Assembly (NCBI GenBank): GCA_963840445.1
Contig: CAWIZC010000024.1
Coordinates: forward strand, 310,001-374,000
Origin: AWTP1-13 sp963840445
GTDB lineage: Bacteria > Pseudomonadota > Alphaproteobacteria > Rhizobiales > Hyphomicrobiaceae
DNA: 64,000 bases
Reading direction: 5' to 3'
Part shown: positions 32,734 through 42,035 of the stretch, piece by piece
Numbering within the stretch: position 1 is the stretch's first letter
Layout of the letters: every line of letters begins with the position of its first letter
Position numbers and translations under genes: made by a program
The notes under the pieces: model-generated
The model's input: only the letters and a program-made list of their open reading frames with translations
Database searches by the model: none
Told to the model about the DNA's origin: nothing

Positions 32734-34187
32734 GGCTTGGTGGCTTTTGCGTTGGGCGCCTGCGTGCGCAGCATGTCGAATACGGCGCGCGCGGCCTGCA
32801 CCTCGCCGCCCCTGGGGCCAAGCGGCTTCTGCACAGGCCGCCAGCCGTAAATGTCGAAATGCCCGTAGCGCCGAGCTTGTCTGACAAAGCGACGCAGGAA
32901 CAGGGCGGCGGTGACCGCGCCGGCGAACGGGCCGTCCGAGACGTTGTTCATGTCGGCGACGGAACTGTCCAGATTGGACTCGTAGCCGGCCCAGAACGGC
33001 ATGCGCCAGACCGGATCGCCGACGCGCAGGCCGGCCGACAGCACCGCATCGGCGAACCCGTCATCGTCGGTGAAGAACGGCGGCAGATCGGGGCCGAGCG
33101 CGACACGGGCGGCGCCCGTCAGCGTGGCAAAGCTCAGCAGCGTGTCGGGCTTCTCCTCGTCGGCCAGCGCCAGGGCGTCGGCCAGCACCAGGCGCCCTTC
33201 GGCGTCGGTGTTGCCGATCTCCACGGTCTTGCCAGCGCGGCTCTTCAAGACGTCGCCGGGGCGGAAGGCGTTGCCGGAGATGCTGTTCTCGGCGGCCGGG
33301 ATCAGGATGCGCAGGCGCACGTCGAGGTGCGCCGCCATGATCATGTGGCCAAGCGCCAGGGCGGCAGCTGCGCCGCCCATGTCCTTCTTCATGATCAGCA
33401 TGCCGCTCGCCGGCTTGATGTCGAGCCCGCCCGTGTCGAAGCAGATGCCCTTGCCGACCAGCGTGACGCGCGGCGCCTGCGTGCGGCCCCAAGCGATGTC
33501 GATCAGGCGCGGCGCGCGCTGGCTGGCGCGGCCGACGGCGTGGATCATGGGGAAGTTACGGGCCAACAGGTCGTCGCCGACGATGCTGGTGACGCTGGCC
33601 TCATGCCGCGTGGCGAGGCTGCGGGCGGCATCCTCCAGCTCCTCGGGTCCGAGGTCGCTCGCCGGCGTGTTGATGAGATCGCGTCCCATGGCGACGGCTT
33701 CAACGATGGCTTGCGCGAATCCACCTTCGGCTTCGCCCGGCATCTCGAGCGCGGCCGTCTCGTCGGCATTGCCATTGCTGCTTTTGTAGCGGCGGAAGCA
33801 ATAGGCGCCGAGGCCCCAGGCAACGGCGGCGAGTTCGGCGTCCCCGACGGCGCTCGCCAGCCGATAGCGTCCCGGCGGCATCATGCTCGGCAGCGCACCG
33901 ACGGCAAGCTCCGGCCGGTCCATCGGATCATTGGTGCGTGCCTCGCCGAGCCACAGCACGACGCCGGCGATGCTGCCATCGGCGCCGGGCAGCAGTACGT
34001 GCCTGCGCGCGCTGCCCTTCAGACCTTGCGCGTCGATCCAGGCTTTCTGGGCACCGGTCAGCGCCGCGCTCGCCATCCAGCCCGGGTCGCGGACTAGCCA
34101 GACAGGGATCGACTTGGCATTGGCGTCGGCGGGTACCAGCGCGCCGGCGGACGCGGGTGCGGATTTGGTCTTTTTGCTTGCCGGCAT
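32730..34187 (-). CDS. M17 leucyl aminopeptidase family protein
   Basis: 485 residues from ATG 34187; an in-frame TTG at 34202 is less likely. The metal site is visible as GKGICFDTGGLDIKP (Lys, Asp) and NTDAEGRLVLADAL (Asp, Glu, with the bicarbonate-site Arg). These are the PepA signatures for two metal ions. It removes N-terminal residues from peptides in the cytoplasm. Coupled by a four-base overlap to the following NlpC/P60 gene. Confidence 0.9.
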   Translation of the reverse strand: MPASKKTKSAPASAGALVPADANAKSIPVWLVRDPGWMASAALTGAQKAWIDAQGLKGSARRHVLLPGADGSIAGVVLWLGEARTNDPMDRPELAVGALPSMMPPGRYRLASAVGDAELAAVAWGLGAYCFRRYKSSNGNADETAALEMPGEAEGGFAQAIVEAVAMGRDLINTPASDLGPEELEDAARSLATRHEASVTSIVGDDLLARNFPMIHAVGRASQRAPRLIDIAWGRTQAPRVTLVGKGICFDTGGLDIKPASGMLIMKKDMGGAAAALALGHMIMAAHLDVRLRILIPAAENSISGNAFRPGDVLKSRAGKTVEIGNTDAEGRLVLADALALADEEKPDTLLSFATLTGAARVALGPDLPPFFTDDDGFADAVLSAGLRVGDPVWRMPFWAGYESNLDSSVADMNNVSDGPFAGAVTAALFLRRFVRQARRYGHFDIYGWRPVQKPLGPRGGEVQAARAVFDMLRTQAPNAKATKP

Positions 34188-34301
34188 GGGGAGTTTGCTC
34201 AAAAACAGGTTGGTGCAGCGTGCGGGCTGGACAAGCCGATATTATCGGCAGCACAAGCTGGAAAGACAATTGCCATCGGCGCATCGGGTGTGGGCAAGCC
34301 A

Positions 34302-34973
34302 ATGAGCTATCGACTGGTGATCGGCAACAAGAATACCTCGAGCTGGAGCTTGCGGCCGTGGCTCGCGATGCGGCACGCGGCAATACCGTTCGAGGAAATC
34401 AACATCAAACTGCGGCAGCCGGACACCAAGGCGCAGATCCTCCGCCAATCCCCTTCAGGCAAGGTGCCGGCGCTGGTCGTGGACGATCCGGCGCGTGACG
34501 GGTTCGTGGTGTGGGACACCCTGGCGATCCTCGAGTACCTGGCCGAGACCCACCCTGAAGCCTGTTTGTGGCCCCCCCCAAGGCCTGCACGCGCCCTTGC
34601 CAGAGCCGTATCTGCCGAGATGCACTCGGGCTTCCAGCAGCTGCGCGAGCACTGCCCCATGGATTTCGTGGCTCAAACCCCACGGCCGCAGCTCGCCGAC
34701 CCCGTTGCTGCCGACGTGCGCCGCATCGTCGGCATCTGGCGGGACTGCCGGCGGCGGTTCGGCGACGGGGGCCCTTATCTGTTCGGGGCCTTCACGGCAG
34801 CCGATGCCATGTATGCGCCCGTTGCCTCCCGATTCCGCACCTATGTCCCCGATCTTGCTGCTTATGGCGATGACGGCACGGCTGCCGCATACGTCGCCAC
34901 CCTGTTCGCCCATGAAGCGATGCGCGATTGGGAAGCCGCTGCGAAAGCCGAATGCGCTGCGGCTATCCGATAG
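34302..34973 (+). CDS. Glutathione S-transferase family protein
   Basis: 223 residues. The N-terminal thioredoxin-like domain opens YRLVIGNKNTSSWSLRPWL, with the Ser/Trp pattern of the GST-like YfcF branch (TSSWSLRPW), and has GKVPALVVDD before the conserved cis-Pro region and a DTLAILEYL helix. The C-terminal helical domain follows. ATG 34302 is preferred over GTG 34290. Specific conjugation substrate unknown; cytoplasmic. Confidence 0.85.
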   Translation: MSYRLVIGNKNTSSWSLRPWLAMRHAAIPFEEINIKLRQPDTKAQILRQSPSGKVPALVVDDPARDGFVVWDTLAILEYLAETHPEACLWPPPRPARALARAVSAEMHSGFQQLREHCPMDFVAQTPRPQLADPVAADVRRIVGIWRDCRRRFGDGGPYLFGAFTAADAMYAPVASRFRTYVPDLAAYGDDGTAAAYVATLFAHEAMRDWEAAAKAECAAAIR

Positions 34974-35097
34974 CCGTTATCGGCCAGTGGCATTGATGCA
35001 ACATGTGTGCTAAAATTAATACATTGTTGACGGCGGACCCAGAAACTTGAGGCAACCCGCGAATTCAGCGGGATGATTCGGGGCGGGGGTCCAACAA

Positions 35098-36045
35098 ATG
35101 TCTGGAGCAGGCACCCGGGGTGCGATCGGCACCCCGCGCAGAAAGAGCCGGTTGGTAGCCGCGATCGGGTGCTGCCTGATGCTGGTGGCCTGCTCGCAGA
35201 CAGACCTGGGCCTGTCCAATGCGCTGACGACGCAGCAGCAAGCTGCCAGCCCAAAAACCGCTTCGATTACGACCGGAGCCACCACTCCAGCCAGCGACGG
35301 CAAAGCCGAGCTGGCCAAAGCCACCGAGTATTGGGGCAAGGCCTACGGGCAGGATCCCAAGGACCCGCAGGTCGCGCTCAATTACGCGCGCAATCTCAAG
35401 GCGCAGGGCGAGAAGCAGCAGGCACTCGCCATCATGCAGCAGGCTGCGGCCGCCAATCCGACGCACAAGGGCATCGCCGGCGAGTATGGCCGCCCGCTGC
35501 TCGAGTTCAACCATGTGACGCTAGCCGACAAGCTGCTGGAGCAGGCCGACGATCCGCTAAATCCGGATTGGAAGATCGTTTCGGCGCGCGGCACGGTATT
35601 CGCCAAGCAGAACCAGTACAGCAAGGCCGTGCCGCTGTTCGAGCGGGCCCTGCAACTCGCACCGGATCAGGCGTCGGTGATGAGCAATCTGGCGCTTGCC
35701 TACGCCATGGAAGGCAATGTTGAGAAGGCCGAACCGCTGTTGCGCCGGGCCGCGGCGCTCGACGCCGGCGACCCCCGCGTCAATCAGAACCTGGCGCTCG
35801 TGCTCGGCCTGCAGGGCAAGTACGACGAGGCCAAACAGGCGATTGCCCGCGATGTGCCGCCCGATCGCGCGAGTGCCAACATCGACTACCTGCAGCAGAT
35901 GGTGAAGCTGGACCCGAAGCCGATGCCGAAGTTGGCGGCCGCGAAAGATAAAGTGGCTGCCAAACTCAAACCGGCGGCGCCGGAGCAATCCAAAGAGGTG
36001 CCGGGCTGGTCGACCAACGTTGCCGTCGCCAAGCCGGCGAACTAG
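35098..36045 (+). CDS. TPR lipoprotein, TadD-like
   Basis: 315 residues. A basic N-terminus, then a hydrophobic stretch ending in the lipobox LVAC-S, so it is lipid-anchored after signal peptidase II cleavage. Residues about 70-255 are four to five TPR units (for example AVPLFERALQLAPDQASVMSNLALAYAMEGNVEKAEPLL). This matches TadD-type proteins, which help assemble the secretin of Flp/Tad pili, but no other tad gene is in the window. The C-terminus is Lys/Pro-rich and probably flexible. Confidence 0.82.
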   Translation: MSGAGTRGAIGTPRRKSRLVAAIGCCLMLVACSQTDLGLSNALTTQQQAASPKTASITTGATTPASDGKAELAKATEYWGKAYGQDPKDPQVALNYARNLKAQGEKQQALAIMQQAAAANPTHKGIAGEYGRPLLEFNHVTLADKLLEQADDPLNPDWKIVSARGTVFAKQNQYSKAVPLFERALQLAPDQASVMSNLALAYAMEGNVEKAEPLLRRAAALDAGDPRVNQNLALVLGLQGKYDEAKQAIARDVPPDRASANIDYLQQMVKLDPKPMPKLAAAKDKVAAKLKPAAPEQSKEVPGWSTNVAVAKPAN

Positions 36046-36188
36046 AGCAGGATCGCTTCAGATTGAAGCACATCTCCCGAGGGGGATTGTTGTGGCTGAA
36101 GCGCGAATCCTGCTCTGTTCCTCAAGTGTAGAGTGAGACACACGTTCTTGTGGAAGCCGAAGTGCTTCCATCAAGAACGATCTCACTC
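36044..36188. repeat. Double palindromic intergenic element
   Basis: Two strong hairpins after the TPR lipoprotein gene. First: AGAGCAGGAT (36044-36053) with ATCCTGCTCT (36107-36116), extended by CGCTTCAG/CTGAAGCG. Second: GAGTGAGA (36131-36138) with TCTCACTC (36181-36188), extended by CGTTCTTG/CAAGAACG and TGGAAGC/GCTTCCA. They stand between convergent genes and could act as transcription ends, but length and symmetry suggest a repeat-family element. Confidence 0.7.
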
Positions 36189-36198
36189 GAGGCATCAC

Positions 36199-36552
36199 TC
36201 ACCGCAGGCCGAGGGCGCGCGTCAGCACCGGCGCGGTGATCACGATCGTCGTCACCAGCCAGATCAGCAGCGAGGCGGTCGTGCTTTCGCGCAAGCCCCG
36301 CACGCGCTCATAGACGGCGGCGGGGATGCCACCTAGCAGCAGCGTGAAGACGGCTATCAGCACGCTCGGAAAATTCTCGAGCACCTGGGGATGATAGAAG
36401 ATGGTGCGGCGGGTGAAGGCCGACACGAAATAGGAAACGAAATCGTAGAGCGGCGAGAAAATGGCGCCGTGCACGACGGCCAACGCGACGATCAACGCTA
36501 GCGGCAGCGTGCGCTTGAAGAGAACCGCGGCCAGGCTTGATGACGCTTGCAT
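36199..36552 (-). CDS. Small integral membrane protein (YggT-like region)
   Basis: 117 residues with three hydrophobic segments (RTLPLALIVALAVVHGAIF, VLIAVFTLLLGGIPAAVYE, ASLLIWLVTTIVITAPVLT). It follows the 89-residue gene by five bases. The pair resembles short YggT-type or DUF membrane proteins; no catalytic residues seen. Confidence 0.6.
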   Translation of the reverse strand: MQASSSLAAVLFKRTLPLALIVALAVVHGAIFSPLYDFVSYFVSAFTRRTIFYHPQVLENFPSVLIAVFTLLLGGIPAAVYERVRGLRESTTASLLIWLVTTIVITAPVLTRALGLR

Positions 36553-36557
36553 GCCTG

Positions 36558-36827
36558 TCACCGGATACTCTGCGCAGCGACGAATAGGGCAATGCGGATC
36601 ACGTACAGGCAGGCGACCGCGTAGACGGCGACAATGGCACGCGGCACGAGGCGCGGCGTCACGGCGGCGATGGGCGCGCGCACCGGGCTGGTTACGGCGC
36701 GTAGCAGGCGCATGACGATGTTGTCGTCGCGCAATGCCATAGACAGGACCGCGTAGCCCATCAGCAGATAGATGAAGGCCACGACCACCATGTCGGACGC
36801 GACCAGATACCAACGCGCCGGCGTCAT
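36558..36827 (-). CDS. YggT-like small membrane protein
   Basis: 89 residues, three predicted membrane segments, with RAVTSPVRAPIAAVTPRLVPRAIVAVYAVACLYVIRIA, the two-part pattern (Pro-rich amphipathic loop then helix) seen in YggT family proteins. Co-transcribed with the next gene, 36199-36552. Function unknown; family members have been linked to osmotic tolerance or cell shape. Confidence 0.6.
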   Translation of the reverse strand: MTPARWYLVASDMVVVAFIYLLMGYAVLSMALRDDNIVMRLLRAVTSPVRAPIAAVTPRLVPRAIVAVYAVACLYVIRIALFVAAQSIR

Positions 36828-37046
36828 TATAGAGCTGCTCCCTCCCCGTGCCCCGCGGCCGGCTTATCATGGCGGCGGCCGGAATGAAACGCTCACCGGC
36901 TCCCGGCGAGGCCCAATGCCGCGCTTGCAGCAAGATTGAACTCCGATCGCAGCACTTTGTTTGTGTTTCACTTCCATCATGGAACGCAATCAAGAAATGG
37001 AGCAGCATCGATCCTGCTCCGGGCGGCAGGCAGACAGAGGGTTGCA

Positions 37047-37571
37047 ATGACATCATGGACATCGGGATTGCGGGCGATCGTGCTCGGCATAACGCTCGTT
37101 GCTCTGGCGGGCGTCGCCTCGGCCCAGGAAGCCTGGCAGACCATGACCGGCCCCGAGCAGGCCTTCACGGCCGACCTGCCGGCGATCCCCAAATACACTG
37201 AGGGTCAAGCGGCGACGGCCGCCGGCGTGGCCTATACTACGCATCAGTACCAGCTCGAGTACGGCGGCTCGGCTTACGTTGTGCAATTCGTCGCCTACCC
37301 CAAGGACGTTGTCGTCGCCGATCCGCAATGGGTGCTGCAACAGGCGCTCGACCGCACGGCCGCAGGCATGGAAGGCGGCAAGTGGACGAGCACAAATTTC
37401 GTCAAGCTGAAGGGAGCGCTCAGCGTCAATGCCGTGGGTCAGCGGGGCGGCAGTGAGGTGCGTTCGTACATGGTTCTGAAAGGGCGCCAGCTGTTCACGT
37501 TGGTGCACATTGGCGCGGCCGGCTCTCCGGATGCGGAGCGGTTTGTCGCCTCGCTCAAGATCGCGCCGTAG
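37047..37571 (+). CDS. Secreted protein of unknown function
   Basis: 174 residues from ATG 37047. A signal peptide is evident (GLRAIVLGITLVALAGVASAQ, cleavage after ASA). The mature domain of about 147 residues is soluble, alternating beta strands and helices, with WQTMTGPEQAFTADLPAIPKY at its start, a pattern seen in small periplasmic proteins of alphaproteobacteria. No known motif. Longer upstream in-frame starts lack the signal peptide at the N-terminus. Confidence 0.65.
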   Translation: MTSWTSGLRAIVLGITLVALAGVASAQEAWQTMTGPEQAFTADLPAIPKYTEGQAATAAGVAYTTHQYQLEYGGSAYVVQFVAYPKDVVVADPQWVLQQALDRTAAGMEGGKWTSTNFVKLKGALSVNAVGQRGGSEVRSYMVLKGRQLFTLVHIGAAGSPDAERFVASLKIAP

Positions 37572-37615
37572 TTTCCTCTCCCTGTGATGAATTAGAGAGA
37601 CGACTCAGCGACCCA

Positions 37616-38599
37616 TCACCCTCGGTAGTGCGCGAACTGGCCGTGCGGCTGGAAGCGCTCCAGGTAGGCCGGCACCACCGAGGCCATCGTGCGCGGTGCG
37701 GCGATGCCGAGGCCTGCCAGCGTGCGCTCTTCCTTGGCCGCGGCTTCACTGACCACGTTGGGACGCTGGAGCAGGCGGACTTGGTCGACCGTCAGCGGCC
37801 GCATCGAGTTGGGCAGCGGTAGCGTCAGCAGCGCACCGAGCTTGGCGAACAGAAATGGGACGCGCAGGTAGGGACGTCGGCGCCCCGACCATTCCTGCAC
37901 GCCGTCGAGCAGCTCCCGGAAGCTGACCACGTCCGGGCCACCGAGCTCGTAGACGGCGCCAGGCTTTGCCTGACCGGCACAGGCGCTGGCGATGGCCGCC
38001 GCGACATCGCCCACGTAGACGGGCTGGAACCGAGTATAGCCGCCGCCGATCAGGGGCAGGAACGGCGCGAAGCGGGCCATGGCGGCGAAGCGGTTGAAGA
38101 GCTGGTCTTCGGCGCCGAATACCAGCGACGGCCGCAGGATCACCGCGCCCGGAAATTCCTCGAGCACCGCTGCCTCGCCGGCGGCCTTGCTGCGGGCATA
38201 GCGGGAGTTCGCTTTGCGATCCGCGCCAAGCGCGGAGACCTGCACGAAGGTCTTCACGCCGGCCTCGCGGGCGGCCTTGGCAGCTGCGCGCGCGCCGGCC
38301 ACGTGCAGGGCGTGAAAGGTCTGCGGCCCGGACTTGGCCAGGACGGCAACCAGGTTCACTACCGCGTCGGCGCCCTCGACAGCGCGGCGCACCGAGTCAG
38401 GATACCGCAGGTTGGCCTGCACGGCATGGATCTGGCCGACGTCGCCCATCGGCTGCAGATGGCCGGCGAGGTCCGGCCGCCGCACGGCCGCACGCACCCG
38501 CCAGCGGTCCCGGGCCAGCGCCCGCACCGTGTGACGGCCGACGAAACCCGATCCCCCGAGCACGGTGACCAGACTGCCCTGCTCCAGCCGCGATGGCAT
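37616..38599 (-). CDS. NAD(P)-binding, complex I NDUFA9-type protein
   Basis: 327 residues from ATG 38599. The Rossmann loop VLGGSGFVGRHTVRAL is at the N-terminus; QVSALGADRKANSRYARSKAAGE has the YxxxK-like segment of extended SDR proteins, and FQPVYVGDVAAAI is the conserved later motif. The family includes the NDUFA9 subunit of mitochondrial and alphaproteobacterial complex I, as well as free epimerase-like members. Cytoplasmic, membrane-associated by analogy. Confidence 0.87.
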   Translation of the reverse strand: MPSRLEQGSLVTVLGGSGFVGRHTVRALARDRWRVRAAVRRPDLAGHLQPMGDVGQIHAVQANLRYPDSVRRAVEGADAVVNLVAVLAKSGPQTFHALHVAGARAAAKAAREAGVKTFVQVSALGADRKANSRYARSKAAGEAAVLEEFPGAVILRPSLVFGAEDQLFNRFAAMARFAPFLPLIGGGYTRFQPVYVGDVAAAIASACAGQAKPGAVYELGGPDVVSFRELLDGVQEWSGRRRPYLRVPFLFAKLGALLTLPLPNSMRPLTVDQVRLLQRPNVVSEAAAKEERTLAGLGIAAPRTMASVVPAYLERFQPHGQFAHYRG

Positions 38600-38751
38600 G
38601 CGCTGAATCTCCCTAGTCCGCCGTCGTATCAGCCCTGGTCCGAGCAATAGCGAAGCGGGCCGCGCCTGTGAAGCGGGCGCCGGCCTCGCGCAGCGCAATT
38701 GACAATGCCGGGGGCGGGCACTAACTCATGCCGTTCCATGCAAGCCCCCCT

Positions 38752-38833
<82 letters not shown>

Positions 38834-39842
38834 TCAACCGCAGCATCTTGCGCGGAGAGGTCTCCTCGATTGCCCCGTCCCCGTGGTTCTCGACCAAGGT
38901 CGCTGAGTTCGGGGTCGCTTTGTCTGAGTTCGGCCGAGATGAGGCGGAGGAGGTGATCATCCTCACGCGCAACACGCGCGGGCCCCTTAGCGGCTCGCGG
39001 AAGGTCTACCGAGAGCCCATCGACTACTCTGACACGGGACAGACCCGCCACTGGCGGGAAGAGCTGCGGGCCGTCAACGCCTTCCTGGCTCAAGCTGACA
39101 TCGACTTCCTGGACGACGGCCTGCGACCGCGTATTGATCCCTTCGACCGCGTGATGCGCCGCCGCTTCCTGATCCTGCCCGATCAAGAGAGCAGGTTCGA
39201 CCAGGGTGGTCGCCTGTTCGGCGGCTTCTGGCAGACCCTGAAGTCAGAGCGAAGGCGACACATCCGCATCGACGGAGAGCCGGTGGCGGTCCTCGACTAT
39301 GGGTCGATGTTCACCCGCCTTGCCTACGCAGAGATCGGTGCAACGCCTCCTGAGGGAGACCTGTACGCCATCCCCGGCCTTCAGGGATACCGGAGTGGGG
39401 TCAAGCTCGCGATGAACACCCTCCTGTTCGATGGCGGCCCTCGCCGTTCGTGGCCGAGCGAGGTCGGAGTGGGTGTCGGGGACGATGATGCCGCCACCGA
39501 TGCTGGTTCAGAAGCCGCCAGCTTCCAGGCACGACTGCCCGGGGGGTGGGAGTGGCCACGACCAAGAACGCCATTCTTGGAGTTCACCCAGCACTCAAGC
39601 AGGCATGGGGTCGCCGTCTTGGGTATCGACTGATGTTCATGGAGAGCGACATCTTGATCGCTGTGCTCCAGGCACTCGCCAACGACGGCACACCTGCGCT
39701 GGGTCTCCATGACGGGGTCATGGTCGCCTGGTCGAAGGCGGACAAGGCCCATGCGGTCATGTCCGAGGTAGCAAGGAGGATGACGGGCATCTCCATCCCC
39801 GTCTCTTCAGAAGTCCTCATAGCTATGAACGCAGGGAGGTGA
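38834..39842 (+). pseudogene. Polymerase-like (PolA palm-like) protein gene, frameshifted
   Basis: Two reading frames together give one protein. The first, up to about 39540, has GRLFGGFWQ, then DYGSMFTRLAYAEIG, a motif-A-like Asp, then GYRSGVKLAMNTLLFD, a motif-B-like Lys. The second (to 39842) continues HPALKQAWGRRLGYRLMF and GLHDGVMVA, a motif-C-like His-Asp. This order resembles a stand-alone family A DNA polymerase-type palm known from alphaproteobacterial mobile elements; the match is from motif order only. The frame changes near the run of six G at 39541-39546. No start codon follows the tRNA before residue 100, so the 5' end is also suspect. Confidence 0.55.
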
Positions 39843-40005
39843 GGTGGGGCAGTTCCTCTTCAGTGTCTCTCTTGTGTCAGGTGGGGGGAGGGTCCTCATC
39901 AGTCACTCTCTTACAAGACACCTCACATAACACCTGCTGCTCCCCTTCCTCCATCTATAAGACCCGTAAGGACGAGGCCGAGCTGGTGGCCGCGCTGTCC
40001 ATGTT

Positions 40006-40350
40006 TCAGGACACTTCGTCCGGTGGGTCGAGACTTTCGTGCTTTCTGATGGCCTCCCACAAAGCAAGCAGCCCGGGATGTCCAGCCTGTAGTGCTAAGA
40101 ACCGGACGCCGATGTGGGTGCCCGCAACCCAGATTACTTGGGCCGGCAGCCGAGTACCGGACAGTAGCTCCACCGTCACGCGCTCGCCCATGGCGGCTGG
40201 GAAGCTGCTTACAAGCCGAAGGCCGTTATGAGAGTAGTCCTCGATGACCACGCTGCGGACAAGTCGGTGGCAGTGCAGCAGGGCTACGATGTGAACCCGC
40301 CGCCTAACGCTTAGTCGGCGTTCCTGCAGGGCCAGCGGTTGCTGAAACAT
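40006..40350 (-). CDS. PilZ domain protein
   Basis: 114 residues from ATG 40350. PilZ pattern: RRxxR-like RLSVRRRVHI at the N-terminus and DYSHNGLRLV (D-x-S-x-x-G) 20 residues later, then the beta-barrel GERVTVELLSGTRLPAQVIWV and GVRF. These bind cyclic di-GMP. It lies in the island downstream of tRNA-Leu; a 95-105-bp direct repeat (40380-40485) is just upstream. The window also codes for a GGDEF-EAL protein at 55029. Target unknown. Confidence 0.75.
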   Translation of the reverse strand: MFQQPLALQERRLSVRRRVHIVALLHCHRLVRSVVIEDYSHNGLRLVSSFPAAMGERVTVELLSGTRLPAQVIWVAGTHIGVRFLALQAGHPGLLALWEAIRKHESLDPPDEVS

Positions 40351-40379
40351 ACTGCACCGTCCATCGGCTCGAAACCAAG

Positions 40380-40485
40380 GGGCAGGGTCACACGCAGTAA
40401 TGCGCGGTCCTTGGGAGAAGCTCGGGGGGACGCTTCTGCCTGCCATCGGGGGGAGAGGGACAGGAGAACGTGACCCTGCCACGCA
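40380..40485. repeat. Direct repeat, copy 1 (upstream of PilZ gene)
   Basis: Begins GGGCAGGGTCACACGCAGTA and continues through GCGCGGT, a CGGGGGGACGCTTCTGCCTG block and GAGAGGGACAGGAGAACGTGACC. The same order of blocks, with few substitutions and small gaps, is found at 41259-41352 in the same orientation. Confidence 0.75.
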
Positions 40486-41258
40486 AGCATCCCATCTTCC
40501 TCGCGCTGCTCTATCAGCAGATGTACTGAATTTGATGTGTGCGGAGTACCGAGGGCGCGTGCCAATCCGAGAGCCTTGTCGCGGCCGCCGTCCCGGTAAG
40601 CCCACAGTACGCCCCGTTGTGGTCAACGACCTCAGTCTCCCCCAAAACGGGGAATGCGCGGCCCTGCTGCCCGACCTACCTAACACCCGTCGCCGCTGTC
40701 ATTCGATCATGGATGGAACTGCGACTGGCCAAGCCTGACCGCCATGTGGCGTCGGTCGGCTTTTGCGGCGAACACGCGACCGTTGGCCCGGTATTCGCAT
40801 GCGAAAGCTGACACCGCCATGTCTCGCGACAAGAGCACCGCCCTTAGGAGCTGCGACGTTGGATCAGGTTAACCAACCCACGACGACGGACCCCGCGTCG
40901 GTGGGAGACTGTGGAGGGCGGCGCGAACGACCTCGCTCCTCCTGACACTTGGGTTCACGTGCGCCCTGCTGGTCGATCTTCCGGCATCGGCGTCAACGAA
41001 CTACGACCAAGCTTCTCAGAAGGTGCTCGCGCAGGGGAGCGAGCCATCAGAAAACCAGCGCTGGCCCGTGGATCAAACTCGGAGGGGATCGGGTCGGATG
41101 CGCAGCGCCCGGCGGCCGTAACCTCGGATGATGACATCACTGCCCAATCAGAAGAGACGAAGCAGGGACCGTCCATCTCGCAACTCACGTGGTGGCATCC
41201 AGTTGGCCAAGGGTAGCAGAATGACACTCTCGTCGTGACGCGCTCGCACGAGACCGAG

Positions 41259-41352
41259 GGGGCAGGGTCACACGCAGTAATGCGCGGTGCTTGGAGGAAG
41301 CGGGGGACGCTCTGCCTGTCATCGGGGGAGAGAGACAGGAGAAGGTGACCCG
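41259..41352. repeat. Direct repeat, copy 2
   Basis: Same orientation and block order as 40380-40485: GGGCAGGGTCACACGCAGTA, GCGCGGT, CGGGGGACGCTCTGCCTG, GAGAGAGACAGGAGAAGGTGACC. The sequence on its transcribed-downstream side shows no PilZ gene. Confidence 0.75.
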
Positions 41353-41811
41353 CTGCCGCAGCGATCGACCTTGCCGTTTGCACGGACCATCGGCAGTATT
41401 CTTGAAAATCGAACGCGGCCAGCCTGTAGTGCGTGACGTATCTGCTGTTGTCGGACAGAGCTTGAAAACGGGTCACAGGACTGGTACACAGCGCCAGTCA
41501 GGGCGATGAAATTATCTTTGTTTTTCAGAGTGGTGGGAGCCGGAATGCCTTCTCCTCTCCTGGGCACCATCCGATCAGCAAGTGCCTGATCGCGTTAAAC
41601 TCTCTCATACACAACCTAAGGCAAATACCAACGCCTTCTGGGTCACACCAGGCGCCTGGCTCTTGAGTATTTTGTTCAACAGCGCGTGCTGGCTGACGTG
41701 AAGCGTGCCGCGCGGGACGGCACCGTCTGACGGCCACGTACCTCGCCTTGACAGCTGGGGGCAACCACGGTGGTGCCTGTCGTCTCCGACGCCAAAGTCG
41801 AACAAGCACGA

Positions 41812-41895
41812 CTAGTCGTCTCTGGGAGGGAGCGCGAGGTTGAGGGCCAGATAAGCGACCATCAGGTACAGCAGGGCGAGTTGGAGCAGCACCAC
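41812..41895 (-). CDS. Tiny hydrophobic peptide
   Basis: 27 codons from GTG 41895, which overlaps the TAG of the preceding 46-residue frame by one base (TAGTG). The product is one hydrophobic helix (LLQLALLYLMVAYLALNLALP) ending in PRDD. No homology can be claimed; the overlap and matching membrane character suggest a coupled pair. Confidence 0.3.
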   Translation of the reverse strand: MVLLQLALLYLMVAYLALNLALPPRDD

Positions 41896-42035
41896 TAATC
41901 TTGCAAGATCACGAGGACGACAAGCATCCAGAACGCTGCCAACAGCAGGGAGACGCTGAGGAGGGCAGGGTCGAGGATGTAAGGCGCCACAGCCTCCCCA
42001 ACCTCGTAGGCGTAAGCAGCCACGGTCTGGGTCAT
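41895..42035 (-). CDS. Small single-helix membrane protein
   Basis: 46 residues from ATG 42035: a short amphipathic start (MTQTVAAYAYEVGEAVAPY) and a strong membrane helix (LLSVSLLLAAFWMLVVLVIL). A GGGGG run precedes the start but no clear ribosome-binding site. Overlaps by one base the next tiny frame. Could be a phage holin-like or KdpF-like peptide; not proven. Confidence 0.35.
   Translation of the reverse strand: MTQTVAAYAYEVGEAVAPYILDPALLSVSLLLAAFWMLVVLVILQD

Larger units (their letters stand above)
40351..41811. other. 1.46-kb region without a supported gene, holding a direct repeat
   Basis: Open frames here lack ribosome-binding sites, homology or consistent codon use. The only clear structure is a direct repeat of about 95-105 bp (40380-40485 and 41259-41352). 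The second copy has no PilZ gene downstream of it, so it may mark a deleted or decayed paralogue. Part of the island that begins at tRNA-Leu. Confidence 0.45.
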
